30,556 bases of DNA from CAYUWG01 sp964448285 (GCA_964448285.1 CAYUWG010000048.1:1-30556); one strand, 5' to 3'; counted from the first letter of the stretch, positions 1-7,701 are shown. Notes: a model not told the origin generated them from the sequence alone. Numbers and translations: made by a program.

Positions 1-307
1 GGGGAAGGATTGTAAACACTCCGTTTTCCCAGGCATTGCGATCTACGACAAGGGAACTGATGTTCGTATCGTATTGAAGATTGATTTCGAAGACGATGTC
101 GGTAATCTGGTGTCGCATCGACCGGTTGAGCGGCATCTTGGTGACGATCAGTAAATCTATGTCCGATTCGTTATCAGAATCGCCACGCGCAACGGAACCG
201 AAAAGACTGATTGATTGGATACCAAGAGAATTGGGAAGCCTGTGCTTCAACGCGGAAAGTGCGTCCATCTGGCTCGGTGTTAGTTGGATTTTATCGATTG
301 TTTTCAC
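1..307 (-). CDS. MNT-type nucleotidyltransferase (partial, C-terminus outside window)
   Basis: About 102 N-terminal residues are present and the frame runs off the left edge. The signature is GSVARGDSDNESDIDLLIV, the GSx10DxD nucleotidyltransferase motif of the Pol-beta/MNT family, at about residues 38-56. In this family the two Asp residues bind metal for nucleotide transfer. The start is a GTG at 305-307: an in-frame TGA lies four codons upstream, so no longer start is possible. Small MNT proteins of this kind are often the antitoxin (AMPylating) half of HEPN/MNT toxin-antitoxin pairs. Any HEPN partner would have to lie beyond the left edge, since none is visible upstream in 308-533. The family call is firm; the antitoxin role is inference. 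Confidence 0.85.
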   Translation of the reverse strand, partial: MKTIDKIQLTPSQMDALSALKHRLPNSLGIQSISLFGSVARGDSDNESDIDLLIVTKMPLNRSMRHQITDIVFEINLQYDTNISSLVVDRNAWENGVFTILP

Positions 308-370
308 AGCAGGTTTTCATTCAGTATTGCTCGCTCTAATGTACATGAAAGTGATGAAAAAGGCAGTGAG

Positions 371-416
371 CCTTCTTGTCGCCGAGAATGACGCCCACTG
401 CGTCGCTGTGAGAAGG
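371..416. repeat. Weak hairpin, possible dispersed-repeat remnant
   Basis: A 6-bp stem (CCTTCT/AGAAGG) encloses about 34 nt. Read on the minus strand, the text (GATCCTTCTC ... CGTCATTCTCGG) resembles repetitive intergenic palindromes common in environmental bacterial genomes. It lies in the 308-533 gap, which holds no convincing gene on either strand. Repeat status cannot be proved from one copy. Confidence 0.3.
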
Positions 417-533
417 ATCATCTCGGAGCGGAATGCGCAGAACAACAGGTGATAGAATCAATGCGGGATACCACGTTTCTTCGCCTCACACGAGGCTTTC
501 AGCGAAGAAGGCCGTCGATCCAGGATTCCCCCA

Positions 534-1229
534 TCATGTCAATTGACCGGATGCGTGCGCGAGCGCCGATGGAGTTTGGCAGCCAACGATAGCGGGTGCT
601 TCTTGGATGAGTTCGTCGTTCGTCAACGCTTCTACCATGAAGAGAGCAAAGTCTATGCGGCGCGTGATGTTGCTCCGGAGTATGGGATCGCCGATATGCC
701 GGCTCCACACGGGCAGACCCTGGCTCTCGCCTTCTTCCAAGTCGCTTCCTCGAACGACTGTCCAGCGTTTGTCGCTGGCAAACACTCGCCTGCATGCCTC
801 GATTTGATCATCGATGTCTAAGAGTCGGGTGAGAGTACCGATCCAACGAGCAGCGCGCTCCTGCCATTTCAGTGATTTCGAAAAACGATCGAGGCCATCG
901 CGTGTGATGTGCCAGCCGCAAGAAAAAATCAGACGAGCATCCGGTCGGGCGAAATCGAGAACGGCTTGCGCAGTGCCCGATGCGTAGTTCTTCCTTCCCC
1001 AGGGAACGAGAACGGTCAGTACGCCGTCGCAACCTGCAACAGCCGTATCGATTACCTCGCGATCGTTCGTAGCGCCGGGGAAGATGGTGATACGATCCTT
1101 GAACGGTGCAAGCTTGCCGACGCTGGTTTCGCGACAAACCCCATTAACCTCGTACCCTCGGTCCAGACAATGCTGAACCATATACCGCCCGAGTTTCCCT
1201 GATGCACCGATTATACAAACAGTATTCAC
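534..1229 (-). CDS. NAD(P)-binding NmrA/SDR-like protein
   Basis: A 231-residue Rossmann-fold protein. The N-terminal glycine motif IGASGKLG (residues 8-15) sits directly after the first beta strand, as in atypical short-chain dehydrogenases of the NAD(P)H-binding/NmrA type (PF13460-like). The protein has no clear YxxxK catalytic pair, which fits a regulator or atypical reductase rather than a classical SDR. The start is GTG at 1227-1229, supported by AAGGAG about 9 nt upstream. It is cytoplasmic, with no signal peptide. The neighbour at 1337-2032 is on the same strand, about 107 nt upstream, so co-transcription is possible but not evident. The substrate cannot be deduced. Confidence 0.8.
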   Translation of the reverse strand: MNTVCIIGASGKLGRYMVQHCLDRGYEVNGVCRETSVGKLAPFKDRITIFPGATNDREVIDTAVAGCDGVLTVLVPWGRKNYASGTAQAVLDFARPDARLIFSCGWHITRDGLDRFSKSLKWQERAARWIGTLTRLLDIDDQIEACRRVFASDKRWTVVRGSDLEEGESQGLPVWSRHIGDPILRSNITRRIDFALFMVEALTNDELIQEAPAIVGCQTPSALAHASGQLT

Positions 1230-1336
1230 TGTGAGAGTCTCCTTCGATCATCGTTGTGTTGTGATGAGCGTTCGCGTGCAAGCGACGAATGTTGTTGATT
1301 CAATTTGCTTTGCTTATACATGAAGCATGGGAGCGA

Positions 1337-2032
1337 TCAGTCACCGGCGGGCAGCTTCGCGCCTTTGATTAAAAGCCATAGCATGAGCGCAAATTCTCCG
1401 AACATTGCCGGGAACGCGATCTTATATACGGTATCCTTGAATTGGGGTAGCAGTAAACCGGCCAAGCACAATGCTACGAGAGCAATGCCATTGATGATCA
1501 GCCACACGCCTAAAAAGCGGGGTATGAAGCGCGACTGATAGACAAGGATTGCTAGAGGAAAAAGCCAAAGCCCCCAGAACATCTCCAACATCAGCACGCC
1601 ATAATCGTTGATTCGAAGAAAGAGCACAGCCAAATCCTGTCTCTGACCAAGCTCGAACGTTTTCAATATCTCGCCTTTCATGATCATCAGCGAAGTGATG
1701 TTGAAGGCGCCGATTACGAATACGACCGGGATTTGCGCGATCACGAAAGCTACAAGGAGTTTCGACTGTCGGTCATTTACCGATTTGAACAACCGATAAA
1801 GAAGCAGAACTAAAAACACCCACAGCGCGCTGCTGGAAAGGTCATTCAAGATGCTTATTCGAAATAACGACTCATTGGAGATGACACTATGCACAACGGT
1901 CGCATTGTCAGCATGTGTGTTGATTTGTGATGGAACGTAAAACAAGGCAAAGAGTCCTGTCAATATCCAGAGGAGATACAGGGCTCCTGCTCGTCTTGCG
2001 GTGTTTTTGAGTAATCCCGTGTTGATTTCCAT
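1337..2032 (-). CDS. DUF4386 family membrane protein
   Basis: A 231-residue integral membrane protein with about six hydrophobic segments. The N-terminal pattern RRAGALYLLWILTGLFALFY followed by 'PSQINTHADNATVVHSVIS' matches the layout of DUF4386 proteins: first TM helix, a short external loop with Asp/Ala, then FRISILNDL. The ATG at 2030-2032 is preferred over the longer frame up to 2095, because AAGGA lies 9 nt upstream of it and family members begin just before the first helix. The function of DUF4386 is unknown. The 2096-2264 gap has no further gene. Confidence 0.8.
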   Translation of the reverse strand: MEINTGLLKNTARRAGALYLLWILTGLFALFYVPSQINTHADNATVVHSVISNESLFRISILNDLSSSALWVFLVLLLYRLFKSVNDRQSKLLVAFVIAQIPVVFVIGAFNITSLMIMKGEILKTFELGQRQDLAVLFLRINDYGVLMLEMFWGLWLFPLAILVYQSRFIPRFLGVWLIINGIALVALCLAGLLLPQFKDTVYKIAFPAMFGEFALMLWLLIKGAKLPAGD

Positions 2033-2264
2033 GCGATTCGTTCCTTGTGATGATGTGAGAGGATGTGCGAAGTACTTTCGCTCACCCCGGAGCAATTATA
2101 GCTCAAGCCGATGACGCATGAAAGTCATGTATCGTCCTTCGGACTTCCGAACTCTCACAACGTTTGAGACGCTTTGAAATGGTGACCTAATCCGATTCAA
2201 TCCGCAGGACGGGCCGCGCGTACTCTCGTCTCCTTTCAGAAGGAAGGAGAAGCTGTTGCGTTCC

Positions 2265-3614
2265 TCACCTCATTACGAGAAGTTTCTTATGCACAACATT
2301 TCCGTTTCTTTCCACTTGAAGGAAGTAAATGCCTTTCACCAAGTCCGATGTATTGATAACGGTATGCTCACCAGTGGCGATTGAACGGTACAAACGATGG
2401 CCGTTCATATCGGTGATCGTCAGCGTTGAGCCTCTTGGCGCGTCGTTCACCGTTACAAAATCGCATACGGGGTTAGGATATACGGACACGGACATTCGTA
2501 ATTCATCTTGTTCCGTGATTCCGGCAGTCGCGTTCTCATCGAAGATGAAACTCTTCACCGAGCCTGTTGAAGCCTGCCCCAAGTATTCAGTGCCGCCTGC
2601 CATCAGCCATTTTCCATTGCCGAGCGGAGCGGTTAGATAAGCGATAAGTCCAGTGAACTTGTGTCCCGTTACGTAGCTCCACGTGCCGTTTACCGGGTCG
2701 TATATCTCGAGGATAATGTCCTGGAATGTATTGCCGACGTTGAATGCCGCAACGCGACCGTCGGTCAGTCCCATCAACGGGCAAGCGATGTGTGAAGTGT
2801 TGAACGAGCCGGTCGATGAAATGGAGTTATTGCTCGGATCAAAGATTTCACACGTACCCGAAGCCGTACCGCCGGCGATTAAAATCTTTCCGTTTTGGAG
2901 TTTCGCTAAGCCCGCATTCGGGTGGTCGTCGCGAAGCGGATTTGCGGTTGTATCGTACGCTAGCGCGGGTGAAATCGTTATTGCCCAATTGGGATAAGCC
3001 CCCGGCTGATTTCCGATACAAAGCACTCGGCCGTCATTCAGGTTGATCAGGGTGGGAGATTCCGGAAATCGGTACGTCATCGCGGGAAACTCGTGCAGCG
3101 TCCAGGTTGCGCCGCCATCTGCGCTTGATTCATAACTGTCAATGTCACCGCCCATCACCAGAATCGTTCCGTTGTTCATCACGATTGCGTCGATCTTCTG
3201 CCGAGCGTTGTTGAGGTTTCCTTTTGATGCCCATGTATCGGTTACGGGATCGTACTCTTCGACCGATTTCAACGTTTGCGCGGTAGCGTTCGCACCACCG
3301 ATAGCCAGAATCCTTCCGCTCGCAAGGGCCACGGAAGCAAAATTTACCCGAGCTTCATTGAGGTTTGCGGCATTGGTCCAGGTTTCGGTGGCCGGGTCGT
3401 AGAGTTCGCTTCCGAGATGCAATTTCGGTTGGAATAACGCATCGGTAGTCTGCCCTCCGAAAATCAGGACTTTACCGGTGGGTAAAGATTGCATCTGATG
3501 AAAAGCACGTTTGGCATCCAGATCGCCTGTGGGCTTAACCTGTTGCGCGGTTGCGACAAAAGTCAAAAGGACAAGGGCATTCACTGAAAATGCCGAAAGA
3601 GTGGTGAGCATCAT
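2265..3614 (-). CDS. Secreted kelch-repeat protein with type IX (por) sorting domain
   Basis: A 449-residue exported protein. An N-terminal hydrophobic segment (signal peptide, cleavage near TAQQ) is followed by at least five kelch-like blades. Examples are GKVLIFGGQ, ...SELYDPATETWTNAANL, GRILAIGGA, EEYDPVTDTWASKGNL, GTILVMGGD and GKILIAGG, the GG...YDP..TW periodicity of a beta-propeller. Residues 378-449 form a C-terminal sorting domain: VYPNPVCDFVTV, then TITDMNGHRLY, then DLVKGIYFLQVERNG and the terminal KKLLV. Proteins with this domain leave the cell through the type IX system and are attached to the surface or released. GGAGG lies just upstream of the ATG-ATG start. Ligand unknown. Confidence 0.88.
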   Translation of the reverse strand: MMLTTLSAFSVNALVLLTFVATAQQVKPTGDLDAKRAFHQMQSLPTGKVLIFGGQTTDALFQPKLHLGSELYDPATETWTNAANLNEARVNFASVALASGRILAIGGANATAQTLKSVEEYDPVTDTWASKGNLNNARQKIDAIVMNNGTILVMGGDIDSYESSADGGATWTLHEFPAMTYRFPESPTLINLNDGRVLCIGNQPGAYPNWAITISPALAYDTTANPLRDDHPNAGLAKLQNGKILIAGGTASGTCEIFDPSNNSISSTGSFNTSHIACPLMGLTDGRVAAFNVGNTFQDIILEIYDPVNGTWSYVTGHKFTGLIAYLTAPLGNGKWLMAGGTEYLGQASTGSVKSFIFDENATAGITEQDELRMSVSVYPNPVCDFVTVNDAPRGSTLTITDMNGHRLYRSIATGEHTVINTSDLVKGIYFLQVERNGNVVHKKLLVMR

Positions 3615-3626
3615 TTTCCTCCATTG

Positions 3627-3785
3627 TTATGTGATTGGATATCGCTGTCGATTCTCGAAGAGTGTCGCAACGCATGGCTGTGAGCGAAGGTTCTCAAACA
3701 GTTCTACAAGGGTCTGGAAGGTGACTCGATTGTTCCTCCTCAGCAGCAATTCCTTTCTCATAGTCTTGAAAAACATGTGGGCCAT
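3627..3785 (-). pseudogene. N-terminal remnant of a tyrosine recombinase (copy 1)
   Basis: The ATG at 3783-3785 begins MAHMFFKTMRKELLLRR, which matches the start of the longer remnant at 9919-10389 (MADKFFETVRSKMRLRN) in sequence and spacing. This is the first helix of the N-terminal core-binding domain of XerC/IntI-type recombinases. Similarity is lost after about 20-25 residues, and the frame then runs through unrelated sequence to a stop at 3627. No catalytic domain follows, because the kelch gene starts next door. It is a decayed 5' fragment. Its upstream DNA is also shared with copy 2 (see 3734-3872). Confidence 0.6.
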
Positions 3786-3872
3786 TGTGGGGCTTGCTCT
3801 CAGGTTCAACAATCAGTTGCGGTAACGTTACGGAAGGAGATTCTTGTATGCAAGCCTTTGAAGAAAAAATTT
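3734..3872 (-). repeat. Recombinase-associated repeat, copy 1 (attI-like candidate)
   Basis: About 138 bp aligns with 10338-10478 at a constant offset of 6604-6605, covering the first codons of both recombinase remnants and about 90 bp upstream of them. The best conserved block is GGTTCAACAATCAGTTG, then a palindromic AACGTT core (GTAACGTTAC in this copy), then ACGGAAG. On the minus strand this block contains GTTGAAC, which fits the GTTRRRY core consensus of integron sites. Conservation of the upstream region together with the gene start suggests a promoter or an attI-type site. That role is inference. Confidence 0.55.
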
Positions 3873-3895
3873 GCCGTACCTGAAAGCTTGTCCAT

Positions 3896-3940
3896 CGTCA
3901 TCCCGGATCGTTTATGCAGAGCATTTGATCCGTAATGACG
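3896..3940. repeat. Short REP-like palindrome
   Basis: CGTCATCCCGGATC and GATCCGTAATGACG form a stem of 13 pairs with one mismatch around a 17-nt loop. It lies in the non-coding stretch 3873-4012, in which I see no gene. It is probably a REP-type dispersed palindrome, by appearance only. Confidence 0.5.
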
Positions 3941-4012
3941 TGATATATCAGTATTTCGAATCAGAAATGAGAGCCGATGGTCGGTTTATCCCATTCCTAT
4001 TGCGACGTGCTT

Positions 4013-4142
4013 CAGCCTGTGTGAAAAGGTTATTACTGAATCATTGCGAGAAGCGAAGCGACGAAGTAATCTCTCAATACGATTCAAAATCGAGGGGATG
4101 AGATTGCTTCGCTACACTCGCATAAACTTTTCACACAGGCTG
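4013..4142. mobile_element. MITE-like palindromic element with 4-bp target duplication
   Basis: A 130-bp element with terminal inverted repeats CAGCCTGTGTGAAAAG / CTTTTCACACAGGCTG (one mismatch further in). Inside is a second inverted pair built from GCGAGAAGCGAAGCG ... AATCTC and its counterpart. Both ends are flanked by GCTT (4009-4012 and 4143-4146), a direct duplication expected after transposition. There is no open reading frame. The internal GCGAAGCGACGAAG-type text resembles dispersed palindromes seen in many environmental bacterial genomes. Its right end supplies the stop codon and last three codons of the reductase gene at 4131-4667. Confidence 0.75.
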
Positions 4143-4667
4143 GCTTGCGACGTCCCGGATAACGGCGTACTCAAGAAAAACCGTCCCGGTCTTTTCGTAT
4201 ATCCTGTGTGATGTGAGCTTGAGCTTCGTCTTATCCGACGGGTGGGGGAGCAAAGGAAGACCGTCGCCGAGCAGTACGGGCATAACGGCCACCTCGACGG
4301 AATCCACGAGACCGAGACCGAGCAGGCTTCGGAACAACACACCGCCGCCGAAGAGCCAGATGTCCTTTCCGTCTTTCTCTCTCAGCGCACGCACCGTTGC
4401 TTCTGCGTTGTCGGAAAGAATAGCGCCCGGGCAGTCTTCGGGACGGAGTGTTTTCGAGAAGACATAGGTTTGCATGCCCGGCATTCCGGCGCCGCCATAT
4501 TGTTTCGCTGCTTCATACGACTTCCGGCCTAAGATCACCGTGTCGTATCGCGCCGTGAGGAGGTTGAAGTCGATATCGGGGTCCATTGCGATCCAGTCGA
4601 TTTCCTCGTTCGGACCGGTGATGTATCCGTCCAAACTCATTGCTGCGGAAAAGCGAACGTGTTTCAC
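4131..4667 (-). CDS. Dihydrofolate reductase-fold (RibD C-terminal) family protein
   Basis: A 178-residue protein of the DHFR/RibD-C family, probably an NADPH-dependent reductase. Diagnostic stretches are FSAAMSLDGYITGPN at the N-terminus, DTVILGRKSYEA, and KDIWLFGGGVLFRSLL, where the GGG loop binds the pyridine nucleotide. Then come MPVLLGDGLPL and a C-terminal beta strand GTVFLEYAV. The start is GTG at 4665-4667, with AAGGA about 8 nt upstream. The last residues QPV and the stop lie inside the terminal repeat of the MITE at 4013-4142, so the native 3' end has been replaced. The family domain is complete before that point, so the enzyme is probably still functional. It is not a proven folate-pathway DHFR. 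Confidence 0.85.
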   Translation of the reverse strand: MKHVRFSAAMSLDGYITGPNEEIDWIAMDPDIDFNLLTARYDTVILGRKSYEAAKQYGGAGMPGMQTYVFSKTLRPEDCPGAILSDNAEATVRALREKDGKDIWLFGGGVLFRSLLGLGLVDSVEVAVMPVLLGDGLPLLPHPSDKTKLKLTSHRIYEKTGTVFLEYAVIRDVASQPV

Positions 4668-4763
4668 TGAGGTATCCTTTCGTGTTTGATTGGTTGGTGA
4701 AAAGCAAGACGCTGAACGAACGAGCGCTGCTGTAAGAGTCGAAGTGTGTTCGAGCGCTGAAGG

Positions 4764-5555
4764 TTACCTGAGCCGTAACAGGACGCCTTTGCGCTTAACG
4801 ATATTCTTGTAGTCCCACTGGATGTCCCTCGATTTTTTCAGCCAGCGCTTCAGGTCTTTGATCACGATCTGATCGACCGATGTGTAGCGGGCTTCGGCGG
4901 CTTTGAACTTGCCTTCATTTTGAAGAGCAGGTTCGTCGAAGGATTGCCCGCTCCAGAACAGCAGGCGGATGCAGTCCTTCAATTTTGAATAGCCGACGAT
5001 GGGATTGCCATCCAGGAACCAGACGGGATGCCCGTGCCAGATTTTGCTTTCCGCTTCGGGTAAACCGCTATCGATCTCCTGCGCAAGTACGTTGCATATC
5101 GTCCGGTCTGTGCGGGACAGCGTGTTGTTGTATGCCTGAATGTCCTTTGCGATCATTGTCTTGCTTTCTACTTCGTTGCTTTGGATATCTCTTTCTTTCA
5201 CTAAAGCCTTAACCGTTTTCTCGATGAGCGCGAAAGGAAAAGGCTCATCCAAAGGGAAGCGATACGTTGCCTTGGATACGTGATACTTGTACATCTCCTT
5301 GGGTACCGATGCGGATTGCCGCGGAGTGATGAACACACTGATATGCTTTTTGAAGGCGGCAAAATAGATAAGCCGTCCCTTGTAGCCGGGGCCGCCGTAT
5401 TCGTAAAACGGCATGCCGTAGCTGATGCGTTCATTCGCTTTCGGTGCAGCCCTTTTGACAGTCGAGCGGATTCGCTTCAGAATCTTCTGCACGTCGGGAG
5501 GGAAGCTTGCGATGTATTCTGCTATGGAGGAGGGTGATGATTCGGGTTTGTTCAT
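4764..5555 (-). CDS. Double-domain DUF1801 (YdhG-like) protein
   Basis: 263 residues made of two tandem DUF1801-type domains. The first, about residues 1-125, runs IAEYIASFPPDVQKILKRIR, ISYGMPFYEYGG and KKHISVFITP to the helix ALIEKTVKALVKER. The second, about 140-263, has RTICNVLAQEIDSGLPEAES, the hallmark WHGHPVWFLDGNPIVGYSKL, IRLLFWSGQSFDEPAL and KDLKRWLKKSRDIQWDYKNI. Each domain normally occurs alone as a protein of about 110-145 residues with a frataxin-like fold and unknown function, so this is a fusion or duplication. The start is ATG at 5553-5555, with no clear ribosome binding site. It is divergent from the antitoxin gene at 5730; the 174 bp between them would hold both promoters. 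Confidence 0.85.
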   Translation of the reverse strand: MNKPESSPSSIAEYIASFPPDVQKILKRIRSTVKRAAPKANERISYGMPFYEYGGPGYKGRLIYFAAFKKHISVFITPRQSASVPKEMYKYHVSKATYRFPLDEPFPFALIEKTVKALVKERDIQSNEVESKTMIAKDIQAYNNTLSRTDRTICNVLAQEIDSGLPEAESKIWHGHPVWFLDGNPIVGYSKLKDCIRLLFWSGQSFDEPALQNEGKFKAAEARYTSVDQIVIKDLKRWLKKSRDIQWDYKNIVKRKGVLLRLR

Positions 5556-5729
5556 AAGCTATTGACGGATGTTATCAGAGTCATTCAACGGTGGGAGCGG
5601 CGTGGTTATGCTTGGCAGGCGCTCGTTGCGTTGCGTGATTATTGTACGAACTTTTTCTCATTTCATAACTCAGGCGGTGGCAAAGCAGAGATTGACTGTC
5701 CCTGCACAAATGACTATTTTGGAACCGTT

Positions 5730-5966
5730 ATGAGAACAGTAGAAGCACGAAAAGCAAATGTATCTGAACTTCTCGCTGAATCAGAGAAGTCCCACGAACC
5801 CATCCAAATCGTAGGGAAGAAGAGCACGGCTGTTCTTTTGTCCCTTGACGATTGGCGAGCAATCCAAGAGACGTTGTATTTGCTCTCAGTTCCGAAGATG
5901 CGTGAATCGATCGTTCGTGGATTGAAGACACCGGTTGAGAAGTGCTCTTCGGAGCTTTCTTGGTGA
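5730..5966 (+). CDS. Phd/YefM-like type II antitoxin
   Basis: A 78-residue protein that begins MRTVEARKANVSELLAESEK, with a following QIVGKKSTAVLLSLDDWRAI. This is the dimerising DNA-binding fold of Phd/YefM antitoxins, which bind their own promoter and neutralise a partner toxin through the C-terminal tail. The ATG at 5730 is chosen over the longer in-frame start at 5562 because this methionine matches the family N-terminus and the upstream codons look non-coding. GGA lies 7 nt upstream. The stop TGA (5964-5966) overlaps the GTG start of the toxin remnant, a translational coupling typical of these modules. The partner is truncated, so the antitoxin appears orphaned. Confidence 0.82.
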   Translation: MRTVEARKANVSELLAESEKSHEPIQIVGKKSTAVLLSLDDWRAIQETLYLLSVPKMRESIVRGLKTPVEKCSSELSW

Positions 5967-6064
5967 AATGGACGCTTGTTTACACCAAACAAGCCCAGAA
6001 GGATGCCAAGAAACTTGCGGCTGCGGGATTGAAGCCGAACACTGAAGTAAATCCTTTTCAAACT
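5963..6064 (+). pseudogene. Truncated RelE/YoeB-like toxin remnant
   Basis: The frame starts at GTG 5963, overlapping the antitoxin stop, with GGAG 8 nt upstream. The residues KWTLVYTKQAQKDAKKL match the beginning of ParE/RelE/YoeB-superfamily mRNA-interferase or gyrase toxins. After about 28 residues the expected helix is missing and only an NPFQT block, normally found about 10 residues further on, follows. Beyond that the frame reads unrelated residues to a stop at 6239-6241, overlapping the 3' end of the opposite-strand gene. The catalytic C-terminal strands are absent, so no active toxin can be made. The junction marks a deletion near 6050-6065. Confidence 0.7.
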
Positions 6065-6070
6065 GCAATA

Positions 6071-6943
6071 TTAGTCGTCAATTGTTCTATTCCCATATTC
6101 TGCCCAATCCATAACTCTTATATTTTTCACTTCATTTTTCGGGATAATCTTGATTGCGCCATTCATATACTGAAGTTTGATATTGTCAATAGTCAAGTAC
6201 TTTGCAGTACGGGAATAAATAATGTCGTTGAATTCATATGAAGCTGTTTCGGATGGCTTTATTGGACCGACTGCTTTTACTGTTTTAGTACCAATTTTGT
6301 CGTGAACAGGATTTGTCGCTGTAACCGTGATAAAGGCATATTTTATAGTTTTCTTACTATAGTTGGTAAGAGAGATGTCTAAACCGATTGCATAGTCAGT
6401 CCCTGTAATATCAAAACTGCCAACAGCTAACTCATTTCTTAAAAGGGCTTTGTAGTTGATAACGTCTGCTGATTTAGCATTGTCGCCCTCAAATATGATT
6501 TTGGTGTTGTAGTTTCTATAGATCCAATATTCCGAGCCGTCGTCGTCATGTCCTATGGTGTCAGGATCTTTGAACACATCTTGTAAATATTCTTTTGTCA
6601 GTGTTCCCTTTTTAATCATATCATTTAAGTCCCAATAGTAGCTGTAAGAGTATAAGTATTTCGAGTAATTATAGGAACTGATAATACCTCTAATTTTAAG
6701 AGGATATTCTTTATCAGGGAAGAGAACAAAAATCGGTTTGTCAGAAAGTCTTTTAAAATAGACTTCTCCAAGTATGTGATGATAGCGTTCGGTTTCGCTA
6801 ATTTCCAATGAATCTAATAACTGTTTGATTGTTTGGAATTTAATTTTCACCTTTTTACCGTCTGGATAGTAGGCGCTGAATTGAGCGAATAATAAGTTAA
6901 AGGAATTTACCGTAAAGAACAGCAGAAATATGAATTTTTTCAT
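6071..6943 (-). CDS. Exported protein of unknown function, AT-rich
   Basis: 290 residues from the ATG at 6941-6943, which directly precedes a lysine-rich signal peptide (MKKFIFLLFF ... LLFAQ). The longer in-frame extension up to 7210 is rejected because it translates the palindromic element at 6990-7190. Mature residues are rich in Tyr, Lys, Ile and Asp, including a run around YNYSKYLYSYSYYWDLNDM. I recognise no family. The second half (GLDISLTNYSKKTIKYAFITVTATNPV) looks like a beta-sandwich domain. Base composition is clearly AT-richer than the backbone, as for the next two genes, which suggests transfer. There is no Shine-Dalgarno sequence. Confidence 0.75.
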   Translation of the reverse strand: MKKFIFLLFFTVNSFNLLFAQFSAYYPDGKKVKIKFQTIKQLLDSLEISETERYHHILGEVYFKRLSDKPIFVLFPDKEYPLKIRGIISSYNYSKYLYSYSYYWDLNDMIKKGTLTKEYLQDVFKDPDTIGHDDDGSEYWIYRNYNTKIIFEGDNAKSADVINYKALLRNELAVGSFDITGTDYAIGLDISLTNYSKKTIKYAFITVTATNPVHDKIGTKTVKAVGPIKPSETASYEFNDIIYSRTAKYLTIDNIKLQYMNGAIKIIPKNEVKNIRVMDWAEYGNRTIDD

Positions 6944-6989
6944 GTCAGTTAATGATTGATGGAGTTTTGGTGTGACCCAAAAATATTGT

Positions 6990-7190
6990 AGGCAACGTTT
7001 GAAGCAGCAATGCCGTTTCTTTTGCCGCTTCCAAACGAGTGAGTGAGGCCGCTCGTCAATGACACTTTTCCTACGGCTGAGCGAAGTGTGCCAAAGCGTC
7101 AAAAGCAATGGAGCGAACACAACTATTTCTGTCCACAGCTTCAACTGAGCCATATGAACAAACGGAACGCAGTTGTTGCTGCTGTTATGT
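6990..7190 (-). repeat. attC-like long imperfect palindrome (site 1)
   Basis: Nested inverted pairs are: AGCAGCAA (7003-7010) with TTGCTGCT (7176-7183), CCGTTT (7013-7018) with AAACGG (7160-7165), TTTTGCCGCTT (7020-7030) with AAGCGTCAAAA (7094-7104), and GACACTT (7061-7067) with AAGTGTG (7084-7090). Read on the minus strand, the outer edges are CATAAC just before the first stem and GTTGCCT six bases after the last. This gives the R''-L''...L'-R' layout of integron attC sites. CATAAC and GCAGCAACA are shared with site 2 (8392-8529). About 201 bp is long for attC, and the R boxes deviate from RYYYAAC/GTTRRRY. Confidence 0.5.
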
Positions 7191-7212
7191 GAAGTTGGTA
7201 TTGAGCCCACCT

Positions 7213-7701
7213 TTATCCTAAACTCTTCGTTTCGCCGAAAGAAGGAGTCAAGCCGACAAAAATACCTTTGTGTTCGTTGTATAGTTCATCCATCTCGTAA
7301 AGATCGATTGGTGTCAGTGGAATGAACCCATAATTTATCGGAACTATATTCTTGAATTCACCGACATAGGAAAACCGGTCGTAAAAGGGAAAGAAATCGT
7401 AAAAGTTAATGGCAAAAGTGATAGAGAAATCCGTCTCAGGTACCTCGAAGATCAGTTCAGGGAAATCTATGCTCGCTTCAAGTTCAAGATACTTGTCATT
7501 GATCTGGAATGGAAAATAAGGACGGTACTCTTTAAAATAGTGAACAATATCGAGGAAATGGTGTAGTTCGCGAAGTAATGGGACAACAAAAAGAAGTGAT
7601 TGAGTGTCGTACTCATTCAACTCTGACGAGAAGACAAGGCCAAATTGCTTGTTATTCGTTGCACCGAAGGTCATTTGAAAGATAGGAAGTCGTGTGTTCA
7701 T
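7213..7701 (-). CDS. Protein of unknown function, partner of the ART-like gene
   Basis: 162 residues, acidic and aromatic-rich (FYDFFPFYDRFSY, DLYEMDELYNEH), with no signal peptide or membrane segment. I recognise no family. Its ATG (7699-7701) overlaps the TGA of the upstream gene at 7698-8099 in an ATGA arrangement, so the two are translationally coupled. Pairing with a probable ADP-ribosyltransferase-fold protein suggests an immunity, antitoxin or adaptor role. That is inference from context only. Composition is AT-rich like its neighbour. Confidence 0.7.
   Translation of the reverse strand: MNTRLPIFQMTFGATNNKQFGLVFSSELNEYDTQSLLFVVPLLRELHHFLDIVHYFKEYRPYFPFQINDKYLELEASIDFPELIFEVPETDFSITFAINFYDFFPFYDRFSYVGEFKNIVPINYGFIPLTPIDLYEMDELYNEHKGIFVGLTPSFGETKSLG

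Noticed and set aside
81..452. Plus-strand frame of 123 codons
   Set aside because: Opposite to the nucleotidyltransferase with its clear GSx10DxD motif; composition of the plus frame is not protein-like.
6944..7210. N-terminal extension of the exported AT-rich protein
   Set aside because: It translates the palindromic attC-like element, and the internal ATG at 6943 directly precedes a signal peptide.
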